A stretch of DNA of 62,170 nt from an uncultured Christensenellaceae bacterium (GCA_910586655.1 CAJUIR010000007.1:1-62170), one strand, 5' to 3'. Positions 35,050 through 44,085 are shown, counted from the stretch's first letter. Translations and numbers: made by a program. The notes: generated from the sequence alone by a model not told the origin.

Positions 35050-35078
35050 TTGCAAAACTAAAAAAACTGTGATATAAT
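35050..35078 (+). promoter_or_regulatory. Promoter of the LytTR regulator operon
   Basis: TTGCAA at 35050-35055 and TATAAT at 35073-35078, 17-base spacer, with TGA directly before the -10 box (extended -10). Transcription should begin at about 35085, inside the palindrome described next. Confidence 0.8.
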
Positions 35079-35082
35079 GAAC

Positions 35083-35125
35083 GTGCGGGCGCGCCCGCAC
35101 TTGCTTGTCTTTGACAAGCAAGTGC
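35083..35125 (+). promoter_or_regulatory. Two overlapping hairpins in the leader of the LytTR operon
   Basis: An 18-base perfect palindrome (GTGCGGGCG/CGCCCGCAC, 35083-35100) is followed by a 13-base-pair inverted repeat with a TTT loop: 35097-35109 pairs with 35113-35125. Both use GCAC at 35097-35100, so they cannot both be fully formed. The Shine-Dalgarno (35151-35158) lies 25 bases downstream. The DNA palindrome could instead be a protein operator. Confidence 0.6.
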
Positions 35126-35161
35126 AAAAATGTTTCATTGCGTGAAGAATGGGGAGGGAAT

Positions 35162-35878
35162 ATGAGGAATATTGCGATCGTTGAAGATGAAGATCAAGCC
35201 GCAACCGTTTTGCACCGTTATATCGAAAGATTCGCCGCAGATACGGGGCAGGAATTTTGCATCAAAAGATACCGCGACGCGGTACAGTTTCTCTCCGACA
35301 AAAAAAACAAACATGCCGTTGTTTTCATGGACATTCAAATGCCTCACCGCAACGGAATGAGCGCGGCGATCGAACTCCGTCAGTTTGATAAAACCGTTTC
35401 CATTGTATTCATTACAAATCTTATTCAGTATGCGCAGAAGGGCTACGAAGTGGACGCGGTGGCTTATATCCTCAAACCGGTGCAGTATTATGATTTTGCG
35501 CTCAAATTTCGCAAAGCGCTCGATGTCTACGTGATGAACGAAAAGCAGGATCTTACGTTGAATACTTCTGAAGGACCTTGTCGGATTTCCACCGATAAAT
35601 TGGTGTACGTCGAAATCGTAAGGCACCGCCTTTATTATCATATGGTAGACGGGGTGGTTGAGCGTACGGGCGTCCTTTCACATGTGGAAGAGGAACTGAA
35701 ACAATTCGGATTTTTAAGATGCAATCAATGCTATCTTGTCAATCCTCGCTTTATTGTCAGCGTGCAAGGGTTTACGGTGCAGTTGGGATCGGCGCGGCTT
35801 ACGATCAGCAGGCCGAGAAAAAAAGCCTTTATGGCGGAACTTGCGAACTGGTATGCGGGCATGGAGGATCGATCATGA
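35162..35878 (+). CDS. LytTR-family response regulator
   Basis: ATG 35162 follows GGGGAGGG; 238 residues. Residues 1-120 are a receiver domain with the acidic pocket E8-D9-E10, phosphoacceptor D57 (F-M-D-I-Q-M-P) and Lys in I-L-K-P. Residues about 140-235 are a LytTR DNA-binding domain (Y-V-E-I-V-R-H-R-L-Y-Y-H, then F-L-R-C-N-Q-C-Y-L-V-N). LytTR regulators bind direct-repeat promoters of peptide, virulence or envelope genes. Its stop overlaps the kinase start by four bases, so they form a cognate pair. No target promoter was identified in the window. Confidence 0.92.
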   Translation: MRNIAIVEDEDQAATVLHRYIERFAADTGQEFCIKRYRDAVQFLSDKKNKHAVVFMDIQMPHRNGMSAAIELRQFDKTVSIVFITNLIQYAQKGYEVDAVAYILKPVQYYDFALKFRKALDVYVMNEKQDLTLNTSEGPCRISTDKLVYVEIVRHRLYYHMVDGVVERTGVLSHVEEELKQFGFLRCNQCYLVNPRFIVSVQGFTVQLGSARLTISRPRKKAFMAELANWYAGMEDRS

Positions 35879-37227
35879 CCGTTTGGCAGATATACGGTTT
35901 TATCATCGTTGAATTTCTGTTTGAATATTCCGTTTTTGCCGTACTGTTTTTACATAAACTCAACCGTCGGAATTTTTTCGTTTTGCGCGCGGCGCTTTCC
36001 TTTGTTGCGCTCTTTTCGATCGGAATTCCGGTGGCTTTTTTTTATCAGGCGTTCGGCGGAACGCTCTGGGGCAGGATTCTTGTCTATCTTTTGCTCTTTT
36101 CCTTGTTTACGCTCTTGACGAAACTGTGTTTCCGCGAGAATTTTTTAACGCTGCTGTTTTGTTGCAGCATGGCGTATGCGGCGCAGAATTTTGCCTATAA
36201 AGTTTATCTCATTATCTGGACAAGCGGCGAACAGTTACGTTTGTACGATCATTGGGGCGGCTATTTCAATCTTTATTACCGTCTGATGTACTATGCCATT
36301 TTCGCCGTAAGCGTATTGGCGTCCTGGTTTCTTTTCATCCGCAGAATTACGGGAAAAATGGAAAATCGAAAACTTAACTACAAAATGCTGCTGATCACGT
36401 TCGTCATCCTCGGCATTACGATTTTTTTGTGTTCGGTGGAAGATCTGTTTTTTGCCGACCTCAGCGTTATGCGCGAAAACCGTTTCGAGAATTACGGCTA
36501 TTTCGTGTTGCGGCAAACGGGGAACGCGTTTTCGGTGGTATGTTGTTTTATCGTATTGTTGCTTGCCTCGAAGGCGATCGTTGAAAACGAATTGCTGCAA
36601 GAAGTCGAATATTTAAAGTACGCCATCCGTCAGAGCGAGAGACAGTATCAGATTTCAAAAGACAGCATCGAACTGATCAATATCAAATGTCACGATATCA
36701 AATATAAACTGGATTCGCTTGCCGCGCAAAACGGCATGACGCCCGAATCCGTAAAGGAACTGCGCGACAGTATTTCCATTTACGATTCCAAGATGGATAC
36801 GGGGAACCAACTGCTCAACGTGCTCATCACGGAAAAGAGTTTTTATTGCGAGCAGAACGGGATCAACTTGTCCTGCATGATCGACGGAAGGAAACTCGAA
36901 TTTATGGAAACGGGCGATTTGTATTGCCTGTTCGGAAACCTCATCGATAACGCGCTCGAAGCCGTGAAAAAGATTGTGGAAAAAGATCGGCGCGTGATCA
37001 ATCTGATTGTAAAGTCGAGGGACGGAATGCTCCTCGTACAGGAAGAAAACTACTTTAACGGAACGCTTACGTTTATGGACGGATTGCCCGTCACGACCAA
37101 AGAGGATACGAACAGCCACGGTTTCGGAATGCGGAGTCTGCGCATGATTGTAAAGAAGTACGGCGGCGAATTGACCACTTCCGTTACGGACGACATCTTC
37201 CATTTGAGCATTATTTTCAGCCGCTGA
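35875..37227 (+). CDS. AgrC-like sensor histidine kinase (GHKL ATPase, multi-pass membrane)
   Basis: ATG 35875 overlaps the regulator stop (ATGA) and follows GGAGGATC. The 450-residue protein has about six membrane helices in residues 5-245, a dimerisation helix, K-C-H-D-I-K-Y-K-L with the phosphoacceptor His, an N box (L-F-G-N-L-I-D-N-A-L-E-A) and a G box (H-G-F-G-M-R-S-L). This is the GHKL class that partners LytTR regulators. Such kinases often sense peptides, but no autoinducer-peptide gene or AgrB-like protease is next to it, so the signal is unknown. A terminator follows. Confidence 0.9.
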   Translation: MTVWQIYGFIIVEFLFEYSVFAVLFLHKLNRRNFFVLRAALSFVALFSIGIPVAFFYQAFGGTLWGRILVYLLLFSLFTLLTKLCFRENFLTLLFCCSMAYAAQNFAYKVYLIIWTSGEQLRLYDHWGGYFNLYYRLMYYAIFAVSVLASWFLFIRRITGKMENRKLNYKMLLITFVILGITIFLCSVEDLFFADLSVMRENRFENYGYFVLRQTGNAFSVVCCFIVLLLASKAIVENELLQEVEYLKYAIRQSERQYQISKDSIELINIKCHDIKYKLDSLAAQNGMTPESVKELRDSISIYDSKMDTGNQLLNVLITEKSFYCEQNGINLSCMIDGRKLEFMETGDLYCLFGNLIDNALEAVKKIVEKDRRVINLIVKSRDGMLLVQEENYFNGTLTFMDGLPVTTKEDTNSHGFGMRSLRMIVKKYGGELTTSVTDDIFHLSIIFSR

Positions 37228-37270
37228 TTCAGTTAAAAAATGACAATATGTGAAATAATATTACAGTTTA

Positions 37271-37300
37271 AGGAACGCATCTTGTGAGAGGTGCGTTCCT
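37271..37300 (+). terminator. Terminator after the LytTR two-component operon
   Basis: An 11-base-pair stem (37271-37281 with 37290-37300, one G-T wobble, loop of eight) followed by T7. A TATAAT at 37306-37311 with TTGTGA 18 bases upstream lies across the hairpin and may be the promoter of the GH3 gene. Confidence 0.8.
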
Positions 37301-37345
37301 TTTTTTATAATATGGAAAATTGTAAACAAGAAAAGGAGCGGAAAC

Positions 37346-40300
37346 ATGAAGAATAAGATGTCGATCAAAAAATCGATTGCGATCTTTGCGCCTTGCATGA
37401 CGGCGCTGATTGCGGTCATGATCGCGCTGATCATCGTTGCGGGCATCTTCTCGGATACCATTAGTTTGTGGTTGTACGGCAGAGCACAGAATACCGACGC
37501 AAAGACGCTTTCTGCGGGAACAGCGCTTTGTGAAGATATCGTGGAAGAAGGGATCGTCCTGTTGAAAAACGAGGAGGACGAAAACGGCAAGCCCGCTTTA
37601 CCTCTCAGCAAAGAAGAAATTGCCAAAGTCAACGTATTCGGCTGGGCTGCCTACGATTGGATGACGATGGCGTACGGTTCGGGTTATTCCAATACGAAAC
37701 TCGAAAAAATGAAACTGTTCCCTGCGTTGAAAGCGGCGGGCATCCAATACAACGAAACTCTTTTTAAGATGTACAAAGATTTCTATTCCGCCGATACGAG
37801 CGTTTACAGTGCGCACGACGAAGAATACAGAGGCGGCGTAGCATTCGATAAAATCGAGAAAAACTTTATCCTGCGCGAGCCGGACGGGGCGCATTACACG
37901 GCGGCGATTCTCGAAGAAGCGCATAATTTTTCCGACGTTGCGCTTGTCGTGATCGGCAGAACGGGCGGCGAAAGCAACGACTTGCGCTTGTATCAGGAGA
38001 AGCAAAAACAGACCAATCGTTCGGATAGCACGATCAACGACAATAACCGTACCTATCTCGAACTTTCTACCGAAGAAGAACAAATGATTGAGGCGGCAAC
38101 GACGGCTTGCAGCAAGGTCATCGTCGTTCTCAATACCGCAAACGTGATGGAGACCGGTTTTATCGACGGTGAAAAAATCGACGCGGCTCTGCACGTCGGC
38201 GTTACGGGACTGACCGGCGTGAACGCACTCATCAACGTTCTTCGCGGGGAAAAGGAAGTGGCGGTTCTCGATGACAACGGCGAAGAAAAGACGGACGCAA
38301 ACGGCAAACCCGTTACCGAAACGGTAAAGGTAAGTCCTTCGGGAAGAACTGCCGATACGTACGCGTACGACATTTTCACCGCGCCTTCGTCGGTGAACGC
38401 AGGCAAAGAGGGCGCCAGAAAGTATAACGGATTTACGGGTACCGGAAAAGGGTACTACGACGCATACATCGATTATTACGAAGGAATTTACGTCGGCTAT
38501 AAATGGTATGAAACGGCATTCGCGGAAAGTTATTGGGATGCCGAAGAGTTCGGCGGTTACGACAAAGTCGTTCAGTATCCTTTCGGTTACGGACTTTCCT
38601 ATACTTCGTTTGAGTGGAATGTCAAGAACGTAGAGGTCAACGGAAAAAGCCAGACGAGCGGAGATCTTCCTCAGAAGGGTGAAATCGAATTGACCGTTGA
38701 AGTGAAAAATACGGGCAATTATCCTGCGATGGACGTCGTTCAGTTGTATTACACGCCCCAATATATTAAAGGCGGAATCGAAAAAGCGTACGTGAATCTC
38801 GGCGCGTTTGCAAAGACCAACGTCATCGAACCGGGAGAGAGCGAAACCGTAACGCTGAGTATCACCGTGCAGAGCATGGCGTCGTACGACTGTTACGATG
38901 CAAACGCAAACTCACATACGGGTTACGAACTTGACGGCGGCGATTATTATCTTCGTCTGATGAAAAATTCGCACGATAACGGCAATATGGCGGAGGGTTC
39001 GGAAGCGGTCTATCATTATACCGTTCCCGCAGAAGGCTACAATTACGACACGGACGAAACGACGGGCGCGGCAGTTGAAAACCGTTTTACGAATAAGAAC
39101 GGAAAAGGCAACGATCAGACGATCGATAACGCCGATCTCGACGGAAGTCAGGAATCCGTTCCCGTCAAATATCTTTCGAGAGCAAATTTCGCGGGAACTT
39201 TCCCCGAAAAGATCCTCAGAAGCAGAAGCGCTGCGGCGTACCAAGTTGCAAGTTCGAAGGAACCGACGGATGAGCAGTTGAAGGCAACGGGATATTACGA
39301 CATCGAAAAACTTCCCAACGGCGAAGATACGGATATGACTTTGGAAGATATGATGCCCCAGAAAAACGGGGATTCGTATACGATGAAGGATTGGAAGGAC
39401 GACGATTGGGATTGGCTGATCTATCAAGTCACGGTCAGTGAACTGAAAACCGTCATTAAAGACGGATACTTCAAAACTGCGGCGATCAAGAGCATCGGAA
39501 AACCCGAGTACGTCGACTTGGACGGACCGCTCGGACTGAACACCCGCGTAACGGGAACCACGCAGTGCGAATTTGTGGCATATCCCAGCGCAACCGTTCT
39601 GGCACAGACCTGGGATACCGCGCTCGCTTATGCAATGGGACTCAGCGTAGGGAACGAAGCAAAATCCATGCAGGGATTAAGAGGTTGGTATGCGCCCGGT
39701 GCGAATATTCACCGCAATCCTTTCTGCGGAAGAAACGGCGAGTATTACTCCGAAGACGGAGTTCTTTCGGGCAAAATGGCGGCGGGCGCTGTGCGCGGCG
39801 CGAAAGACATGGGCGTTTACTCTTACGTAAAGCACTTTGTCGCCAACGAAAGCGAAACCTTCCGTGAAGGATTATACACCTTCATGACCGAGCAAACCTT
39901 GCGCGAAATCTATCTGAAACCGTTTGAAATCGTAACAAAAGAGGGCGGCGGAAACGCGCTTATGACGAGCATGAACCGTTTGGGCAGAGTTTGGTCGGGC
40001 GCGAATTACGGTCTTTGCACGGAAATTCTGAGGAACGAATGGAAGTTCCGCGGCACGCTTGTGACCGACTGGTTGGATACCAATAAGGGAGATTACATGC
40101 CCGCTTATAAGGGAATTTGGGCAGGAAACGACCTTTGGTTGAACAATACGAATGCCGATTACAGCGTCGGGAATCTGTTGGATAAAATTCCGGATGCGCA
40201 AATGATCGCGCTCGGTCAGAAAGTCGTGAAAAACGTTTTGTGGACGCTGATCGATTCCGAATACGCAAAAGTGACTTACGATCCCGATGCCGCAATCGGC

Positions 40301-40528
40301 GTAGGAAAGGGCGCGCAATACAATCATACTTGGTATTGGTACGTCGCGCTTGTAGAAGTGGCGCTTGCGGCGGGCGTAGGCGTGATGGCGTTCTTCCTTG
40401 TGAAGAATATTCTGAATAACAGAAAATCGGCGGTTGCAACCGCGGGAAGCGCACCGGAGGGAACTGAGGATAATTCGCAGCCGGACATTGCAGCCGAAAC
40501 CGAAGAAAAACCAAAAGACGAATCGTAA
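37346..40528 (+). CDS. Membrane-anchored GH3 glycosidase with swapped domain order
   Basis: ATG 37346 follows AAAAGGAG; 1,060 residues. Residue 10-35 is a membrane helix. The GH3 C-terminal (beta-sandwich) domain comes first: E-E-G-I-V-L-L-K-N-E near residue 67, Y-P-F-G-Y-G-L-S-Y-T near 415, then an Fn3-like unit. The catalytic barrel comes second: G-P-L-G-L-N near 720, K-H-F-V-A-N-E, and nucleophile D908 in L-V-T-D908-W. This reversed order is known from some clostridial beta-glucosidases such as that of Ruminococcus albus. A second membrane helix lies at about 990-1018 with an acidic tail. The enzyme would trim glucan oligosaccharides at the cell surface. It is 46 bases upstream of the Big-domain lipoprotein. 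Confidence 0.88.
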   Translation: MKNKMSIKKSIAIFAPCMTALIAVMIALIIVAGIFSDTISLWLYGRAQNTDAKTLSAGTALCEDIVEEGIVLLKNEEDENGKPALPLSKEEIAKVNVFGWAAYDWMTMAYGSGYSNTKLEKMKLFPALKAAGIQYNETLFKMYKDFYSADTSVYSAHDEEYRGGVAFDKIEKNFILREPDGAHYTAAILEEAHNFSDVALVVIGRTGGESNDLRLYQEKQKQTNRSDSTINDNNRTYLELSTEEEQMIEAATTACSKVIVVLNTANVMETGFIDGEKIDAALHVGVTGLTGVNALINVLRGEKEVAVLDDNGEEKTDANGKPVTETVKVSPSGRTADTYAYDIFTAPSSVNAGKEGARKYNGFTGTGKGYYDAYIDYYEGIYVGYKWYETAFAESYWDAEEFGGYDKVVQYPFGYGLSYTSFEWNVKNVEVNGKSQTSGDLPQKGEIELTVEVKNTGNYPAMDVVQLYYTPQYIKGGIEKAYVNLGAFAKTNVIEPGESETVTLSITVQSMASYDCYDANANSHTGYELDGGDYYLRLMKNSHDNGNMAEGSEAVYHYTVPAEGYNYDTDETTGAAVENRFTNKNGKGNDQTIDNADLDGSQESVPVKYLSRANFAGTFPEKILRSRSAAAYQVASSKEPTDEQLKATGYYDIEKLPNGEDTDMTLEDMMPQKNGDSYTMKDWKDDDWDWLIYQVTVSELKTVIKDGYFKTAAIKSIGKPEYVDLDGPLGLNTRVTGTTQCEFVAYPSATVLAQTWDTALAYAMGLSVGNEAKSMQGLRGWYAPGANIHRNPFCGRNGEYYSEDGVLSGKMAAGAVRGAKDMGVYSYVKHFVANESETFREGLYTFMTEQTLREIYLKPFEIVTKEGGGNALMTSMNRLGRVWSGANYGLCTEILRNEWKFRGTLVTDWLDTNKGDYMPAYKGIWAGNDLWLNNTNADYSVGNLLDKIPDAQMIALGQKVVKNVLWTLIDSEYAKVTYDPDAAIGVGKGAQYNHTWYWYVALVEVALAAGVGVMAFFLVKNILNNRKSAVATAGSAPEGTEDNSQPDIAAETEEKPKDES

Positions 40529-40574
40529 AAAACGGTTGACAAATTTGAAAATTTTTTAGGAGGATACCTATTTT

Positions 40575-42503
40575 ATGAAACTGAAAAGACGCATCATGTC
40601 TGCGTTGGCTGTAGTGCTTTCATTGGTTTTAGTGTTTGCATTTGTAGCCTGCGGAGGCAAGGACCCCGAAGTGACTGCGATCGAACTTGACGTAACGACT
40701 GCCGAAATCGCGACGCAGGACACTTTGAAACTGAACGTTACGGCTACTTATTCGGACGGAACCACGTCGTCGCCGAAGTCTTCGGAAATCACCTGGACTT
40801 CATCCGATGACGCAGTTGCAAGCGTGTCGAGAACGGGCAGCGTAACCGGAAAGGCGAGAGGTACTGCTACGATCACCGCGAAAGTGGGCGAATTTGAGGC
40901 AACCTGCTCCGTAACCGTTTATTCTCTCGTGATTGAACTTACGGGAGAAGGAGTGGTAGACGGCGCGATCGAACTCGAAAGAGACCAAACGTTGGCGCTT
41001 ACCGCAACCGTATTAAAAGACGGCGTTGCGCAGGAAGGCGCGGAAATCGAATGGAGCGTCGAGGACGAAGGAAAGGCGGTCGTAACCGTATCCAACGGCG
41101 TCGTAACAGCGTTGAATCCCGGGGATGCAACCGTCATCGCAACGCGCGCAGGCGGCACTCAGTCCGCGCAGATCGAAGTTACGGTAAAGGCACCCGAAGG
41201 ATTTGAACTTTCCCAGAACTACGAGCAGAACAAAGCGCCTGCCGGCACTTGGGGACATTGGAGCGATAAGAATTATAACTGGGCGAATGCCGTAGTGAAC
41301 AGCGCGTATTACGAAGAATACGAAAAGAATCATGAAGCAGATGAAGGTTATCAGTACATCGGCGCGAATAAGATGACGGTCAACTTCAAGATTCTCAGTT
41401 ACGGCGGCACGTTGGCGCCCGGGCCCAAAGATGCTACGATTCAACTTTTCTACCGCAGCAGCCAGGGCAACGACGGGCAACTTCTTCCCAACCATAACTA
41501 CGAAGTAAAGTTAAAACTTACCACGAACAAAGCAGGTATCGTGAATCTCAACGGATTCGACGATTATGCGCCGGCACGCGAGCAGAACGACGGCGAGAGC
41601 GACGAGGATTACAAATTATATTTGGAAGAATACAACGCGGCAAAGAAAGAGCATTACAAGAAATTCGACTTTGAGGTCAAAGCAGGAGTCGTGAACGAAT
41701 TAAAAGTGACGTTCAGACACGGCGACAGCGGTAATATCTATAAAGACGGCGTGTACGATAACGTGGAATCTGCCATTCATCTTCTTCTCGGTTTACTTGA
41801 TACCCCCGACGATGAAGAAAGCGTACAGGTATCTGTATTTGATATTCAGTATAAGGATATGGGCGAATCGACCAACAAGTGGGAAGACGACGAAACCAAA
41901 CTCGAAGGTTATGAGCCGCCTCCCGGAGTGCTTCCCGATCTCAGCGGAGTGGATTCCGTAGCGTTGGAGATGGCTACTACGGAAGATGGTTATGAAATCA
42001 CTTCCGAAGCGGATAACAAATCGCATAACGTCGTTTATACGGATATCGTTGGCGGCAACTACAAGAATATTGCGATCAGTATTCCCACGGAAGCCGATGT
42101 GGCGAATTGCAACACGTTTGCCGTAACCATTAAGAACAACGGCGATACGAAAATAGAGTTACGGTTCGATATTGCTTGCGATACGGGAATCGAAAACGGT
42201 GCAAACGGAAATTCCAAAGACTGTGCTACCGGTTCGGTTGCGTCCGTCGGTACCGCAAACACGGATACCGTATGGGACGGTACTACGATACAAATCGCGC
42301 CCGGTGCTGAAACGACGCTCTGTATTACATTCGATACGACGACGGGACGCGGCGTGCCTTCGCAGATTTTGATCTATTTCGAAACACACTATTGGGCAAA
42401 CAGTCAAGATAATCCCGATCGTGTTGATGCAAATTACAGCGGTAACGTCACGTTCAGCGACTTCAAGTTTGCGAACGTAACCGAAGACGCTGAGGCGGAA
42501 TAA
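40575..42503 (+). CDS. Big-domain surface lipoprotein, possible carbohydrate-binding protein
   Basis: A 642-residue protein with a lipoprotein signal peptide (lipobox F-V-A-C near residue 26). Two bacterial Ig-like (Big_2) domains follow at about 32-115 and 117-207, each with a V-T-A-I-E-L / W-T-S-S-D / G-x-A-T-I-T-A-K pattern. The rest has two beta-rich regions (about 210-440 and 460-640) that resemble carbohydrate-binding modules, but I do not recognise a CBM family or a catalytic motif. An AGGAGG site lies 11 bases upstream. Co-transcription with the GH3 gene and the neighbouring GH16 and GH5 genes suggests it helps hold or present glucan at the cell surface. Confidence 0.75.
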   Translation: MKLKRRIMSALAVVLSLVLVFAFVACGGKDPEVTAIELDVTTAEIATQDTLKLNVTATYSDGTTSSPKSSEITWTSSDDAVASVSRTGSVTGKARGTATITAKVGEFEATCSVTVYSLVIELTGEGVVDGAIELERDQTLALTATVLKDGVAQEGAEIEWSVEDEGKAVVTVSNGVVTALNPGDATVIATRAGGTQSAQIEVTVKAPEGFELSQNYEQNKAPAGTWGHWSDKNYNWANAVVNSAYYEEYEKNHEADEGYQYIGANKMTVNFKILSYGGTLAPGPKDATIQLFYRSSQGNDGQLLPNHNYEVKLKLTTNKAGIVNLNGFDDYAPAREQNDGESDEDYKLYLEEYNAAKKEHYKKFDFEVKAGVVNELKVTFRHGDSGNIYKDGVYDNVESAIHLLLGLLDTPDDEESVQVSVFDIQYKDMGESTNKWEDDETKLEGYEPPPGVLPDLSGVDSVALEMATTEDGYEITSEADNKSHNVVYTDIVGGNYKNIAISIPTEADVANCNTFAVTIKNNGDTKIELRFDIACDTGIENGANGNSKDCATGSVASVGTANTDTVWDGTTIQIAPGAETTLCITFDTTTGRGVPSQILIYFETHYWANSQDNPDRVDANYSGNVTFSDFKFANVTEDAEAE

Positions 42504-42523
42504 TCGATCGTTACGGTTTAATC

Positions 42524-42554
42524 AATACGGGCAAGGGTTTCTCTTGCCCGTATT
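42524..42554 (+). terminator. Terminator after the Big-domain lipoprotein gene
   Basis: A 12-base-pair perfect stem (42524-42535 with 42543-42554, loop GGTTTCT) followed by TTCAT. Confidence 0.75.
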
Positions 42555-42598
42555 TTCATACAATTTGTGAAATAATCGTTCAATATAAGAAATGGCGA

Positions 42599-42627
42599 TT
42601 GCACGAGGTTTGTTTGTTTTGTATAAT
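42599..42627 (+). promoter_or_regulatory. Promoter of the GH16 gene
   Basis: TTGCAC at 42599-42604 and TATAAT at 42622-42627, 17-base spacer. Confidence 0.75.
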
Positions 42628-42647
42628 GCAATTATAAAAGGTGAATT

Positions 42648-43553
42648 ATGGCAAAATTGATCAAAGGTTTGATGGTTATCTTTTTGGGCGTTGTAATGAT
42701 CTTGGCGGCGGCATGCGCAAATCCGTTTGCTCCGCCGGACAATACCGGTTCGCCCGAGGATCCTTCTCATCCGGAGAATCCTGCTCCTCCCGAAGATCCG
42801 GATCAGCCCGAAAATCCCGACTTACCGGAAAATCCTGACTTACCGGAAAATCCCGATCCGTCCGAAGATGAACTCACGTTTGAACCGCATGAGTCTGCCG
42901 CGGGAGTTCCCGATCGTTTGACGACGGATAATGAGAAGATCGTAGATTTTTCACAAACGTTGCCATCTGAATTTTACTGGGCGGACGGCTATTCCAACGG
43001 CGGCATGTTCAACTGCACGTGGCGAAAAAGCAGCGCAGTCGTCCGGAACGGTATCATGAACATGTCCGTCTCCGAAGAGGGAAAAGGGTATGCAGGTGCG
43101 GAATATCGTTCCAGGCAGAATTATTCTTACGGTTTCTATTCTGTTTGTATGAAAGCGGCAAACTGTTCGGGGGTCATTTCTTCTTTCTTCACGTATACCA
43201 ATCAACCTGTTTGGGATGAAATCGACATCGAGTTTTTAGGGAAAGACATGACGCGCGTTCAATTCAATTATTATACGAACGGGGTGGGCGGTCACGAGTT
43301 TTATTTCGATCTTGGATTCGACGCTTCGGAGGATTTTCACGAATACGCATTCGATTGGCAGCGTGACAGTATTACGTGGTATATCGACGGAAAGGCGGTT
43401 TATCGTGCAACGAAGAATCTGCCGTCGCATGCGATGCAAATTATGGCTAACGTATGGAACTGCGTCGGGATCGATGATTGGAGCGGCGCGTTTGATGTTT
43501 CGGCGCTTCCTGCAACCGCGCAGTATCGGTGGATCGCATATTCTCCGAACTGA
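42648..43553 (+). CDS. GH16 endo-beta-glucanase (lichenase-type) lipoprotein
   Basis: A 301-residue protein. Residues 1-24 form a lipoprotein signal (L-A-A-A-C-A), and residues 25-75 are a Pro/Glu/Asp-rich linker of P-E-N-P-D-L units. The GH16 beta-jelly-roll follows, with the catalytic motif D-E191-I-D193-I-E195-F-L-G, where E191 is the nucleophile and E195 the acid/base. Aromatic residues (W-Y-I-D-G, M-A-N-V-W-N) match the lichenase subgroup, which cuts mixed-linkage beta-1,3-1,4-glucans. It has its own promoter and a GGTG start site, and is followed by a strong terminator. The surface position suits first cuts on cereal glucan before the GH3 enzyme. Confidence 0.9.
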   Translation: MAKLIKGLMVIFLGVVMILAAACANPFAPPDNTGSPEDPSHPENPAPPEDPDQPENPDLPENPDLPENPDPSEDELTFEPHESAAGVPDRLTTDNEKIVDFSQTLPSEFYWADGYSNGGMFNCTWRKSSAVVRNGIMNMSVSEEGKGYAGAEYRSRQNYSYGFYSVCMKAANCSGVISSFFTYTNQPVWDEIDIEFLGKDMTRVQFNYYTNGVGGHEFYFDLGFDASEDFHEYAFDWQRDSITWYIDGKAVYRATKNLPSHAMQIMANVWNCVGIDDWSGAFDVSALPATAQYRWIAYSPN

Positions 43554-43597
43554 GAAATTCTCGGTTATAACACAGATCACAGTTTTCTCCAATGAAT

Positions 43598-43630
43598 AAG
43601 AAGAACGGAAAAACATTTTCCGTTCTTCTT
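43598..43630 (+). terminator. Terminator of the GH16 gene
   Basis: A perfect 13-base-pair stem (43598-43610 with 43618-43630, loop AAACATT) followed by GTTTATT. Confidence 0.8.
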
Positions 43631-43735
43631 GTTTATTCAGTCGTTAAAATCCGAACACCGGAACACCTTGCTCAGGACTATTTTTTCTGAAAGAAACCAC
43701 AGCGGAGGAAAGAAGTAAAAAGGCAGACAAATTAC

Positions 43736-43764
43736 TTGATTTTGTTTTACATTTTTATTATAAT
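43736..43764 (+). promoter_or_regulatory. Promoter of tRNA-Ala
   Basis: TTGATT at 43736-43741 and TATAAT at 43759-43764 with 17 bases between. Confidence 0.65.
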
Positions 43765-43773
43765 TATTTTAGA

Positions 43774-43825
43774 CGGCAAATCGCTTGACGGTGGATATGT
43801 ATGCATGCCCGTCGAAGATTTGCCG
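43774..43825 (+). other. Nested hairpin in the tRNA-Ala leader
   Basis: An outer 9-base-pair stem (CGGCAAATC 43774-43782 with GATTTGCCG 43817-43825) encloses an inner stem (GACGG 43787-43791 with CCGTC 43809-43813). It lies between the promoter and the mature tRNA and may be a processing signal or a small RNA. Confidence 0.45.
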
Positions 43826-43838
43826 CATTATAGGCTAT

Positions 43839-43914
43839 GGGGTTATGGCGCAGTTGGTAGCGCGTTTGAATGGCATTCAAAAGGTCACGAGTTCGAACCT
43901 CGTTAACTCCACCA
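43839..43914 (+). tRNA. tRNA-Ala (anticodon GGC)
   Basis: The acceptor stem GGGGTTA pairs with TAACTCC (one G-T). The D-arm stem is GCGC/GCGC, the anticodon stem is TTTGA/TCAAA with the seven-base loop holding GGC at 43872-43874, and the T-arm is ACGAG-TTCGAAC-CTCGT. The CCA end is encoded. The anticodon reads alanine codons GCC and GCU. It stands alone with its own promoter. Confidence 0.95.
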
Positions 43915-44056
43915 ATGTCGTTAAAGTTTGAACACCTAAAAACGAAATAAATTTTTTGAACAGTGTCACGGGCTTTATCGCATAACAATAAAGAAAAGCA
44001 CAGGGTAACAGCCTTGTGCTTTCTCTATGTCCCGCTTGACGAAGCCAATAATCCGC

Positions 44057-44085
44057 TTGAAAAAAACATCGGATCGTGATATAAT
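44057..44085 (+). promoter_or_regulatory. Promoter of the EFR1 gene
   Basis: TTGAAA at 44057-44062 and TATAAT at 44080-44085, 17-base spacer. The -10 box ends only ten bases before the ATG, which implies a nearly leaderless mRNA. Confidence 0.75.

Noticed and set aside
35083..35100. The GC palindrome as a terminator of the preceding gene
   Set aside because: It follows the promoter, lacks a T run and is far from the upstream gene, which has its own terminator.
43764..43988. An open frame opposite the tRNA-Ala gene
   Set aside because: It is the complement of the tRNA; such frames are a classic false gene call (E-V-R-T-R-D-L-L-N type).
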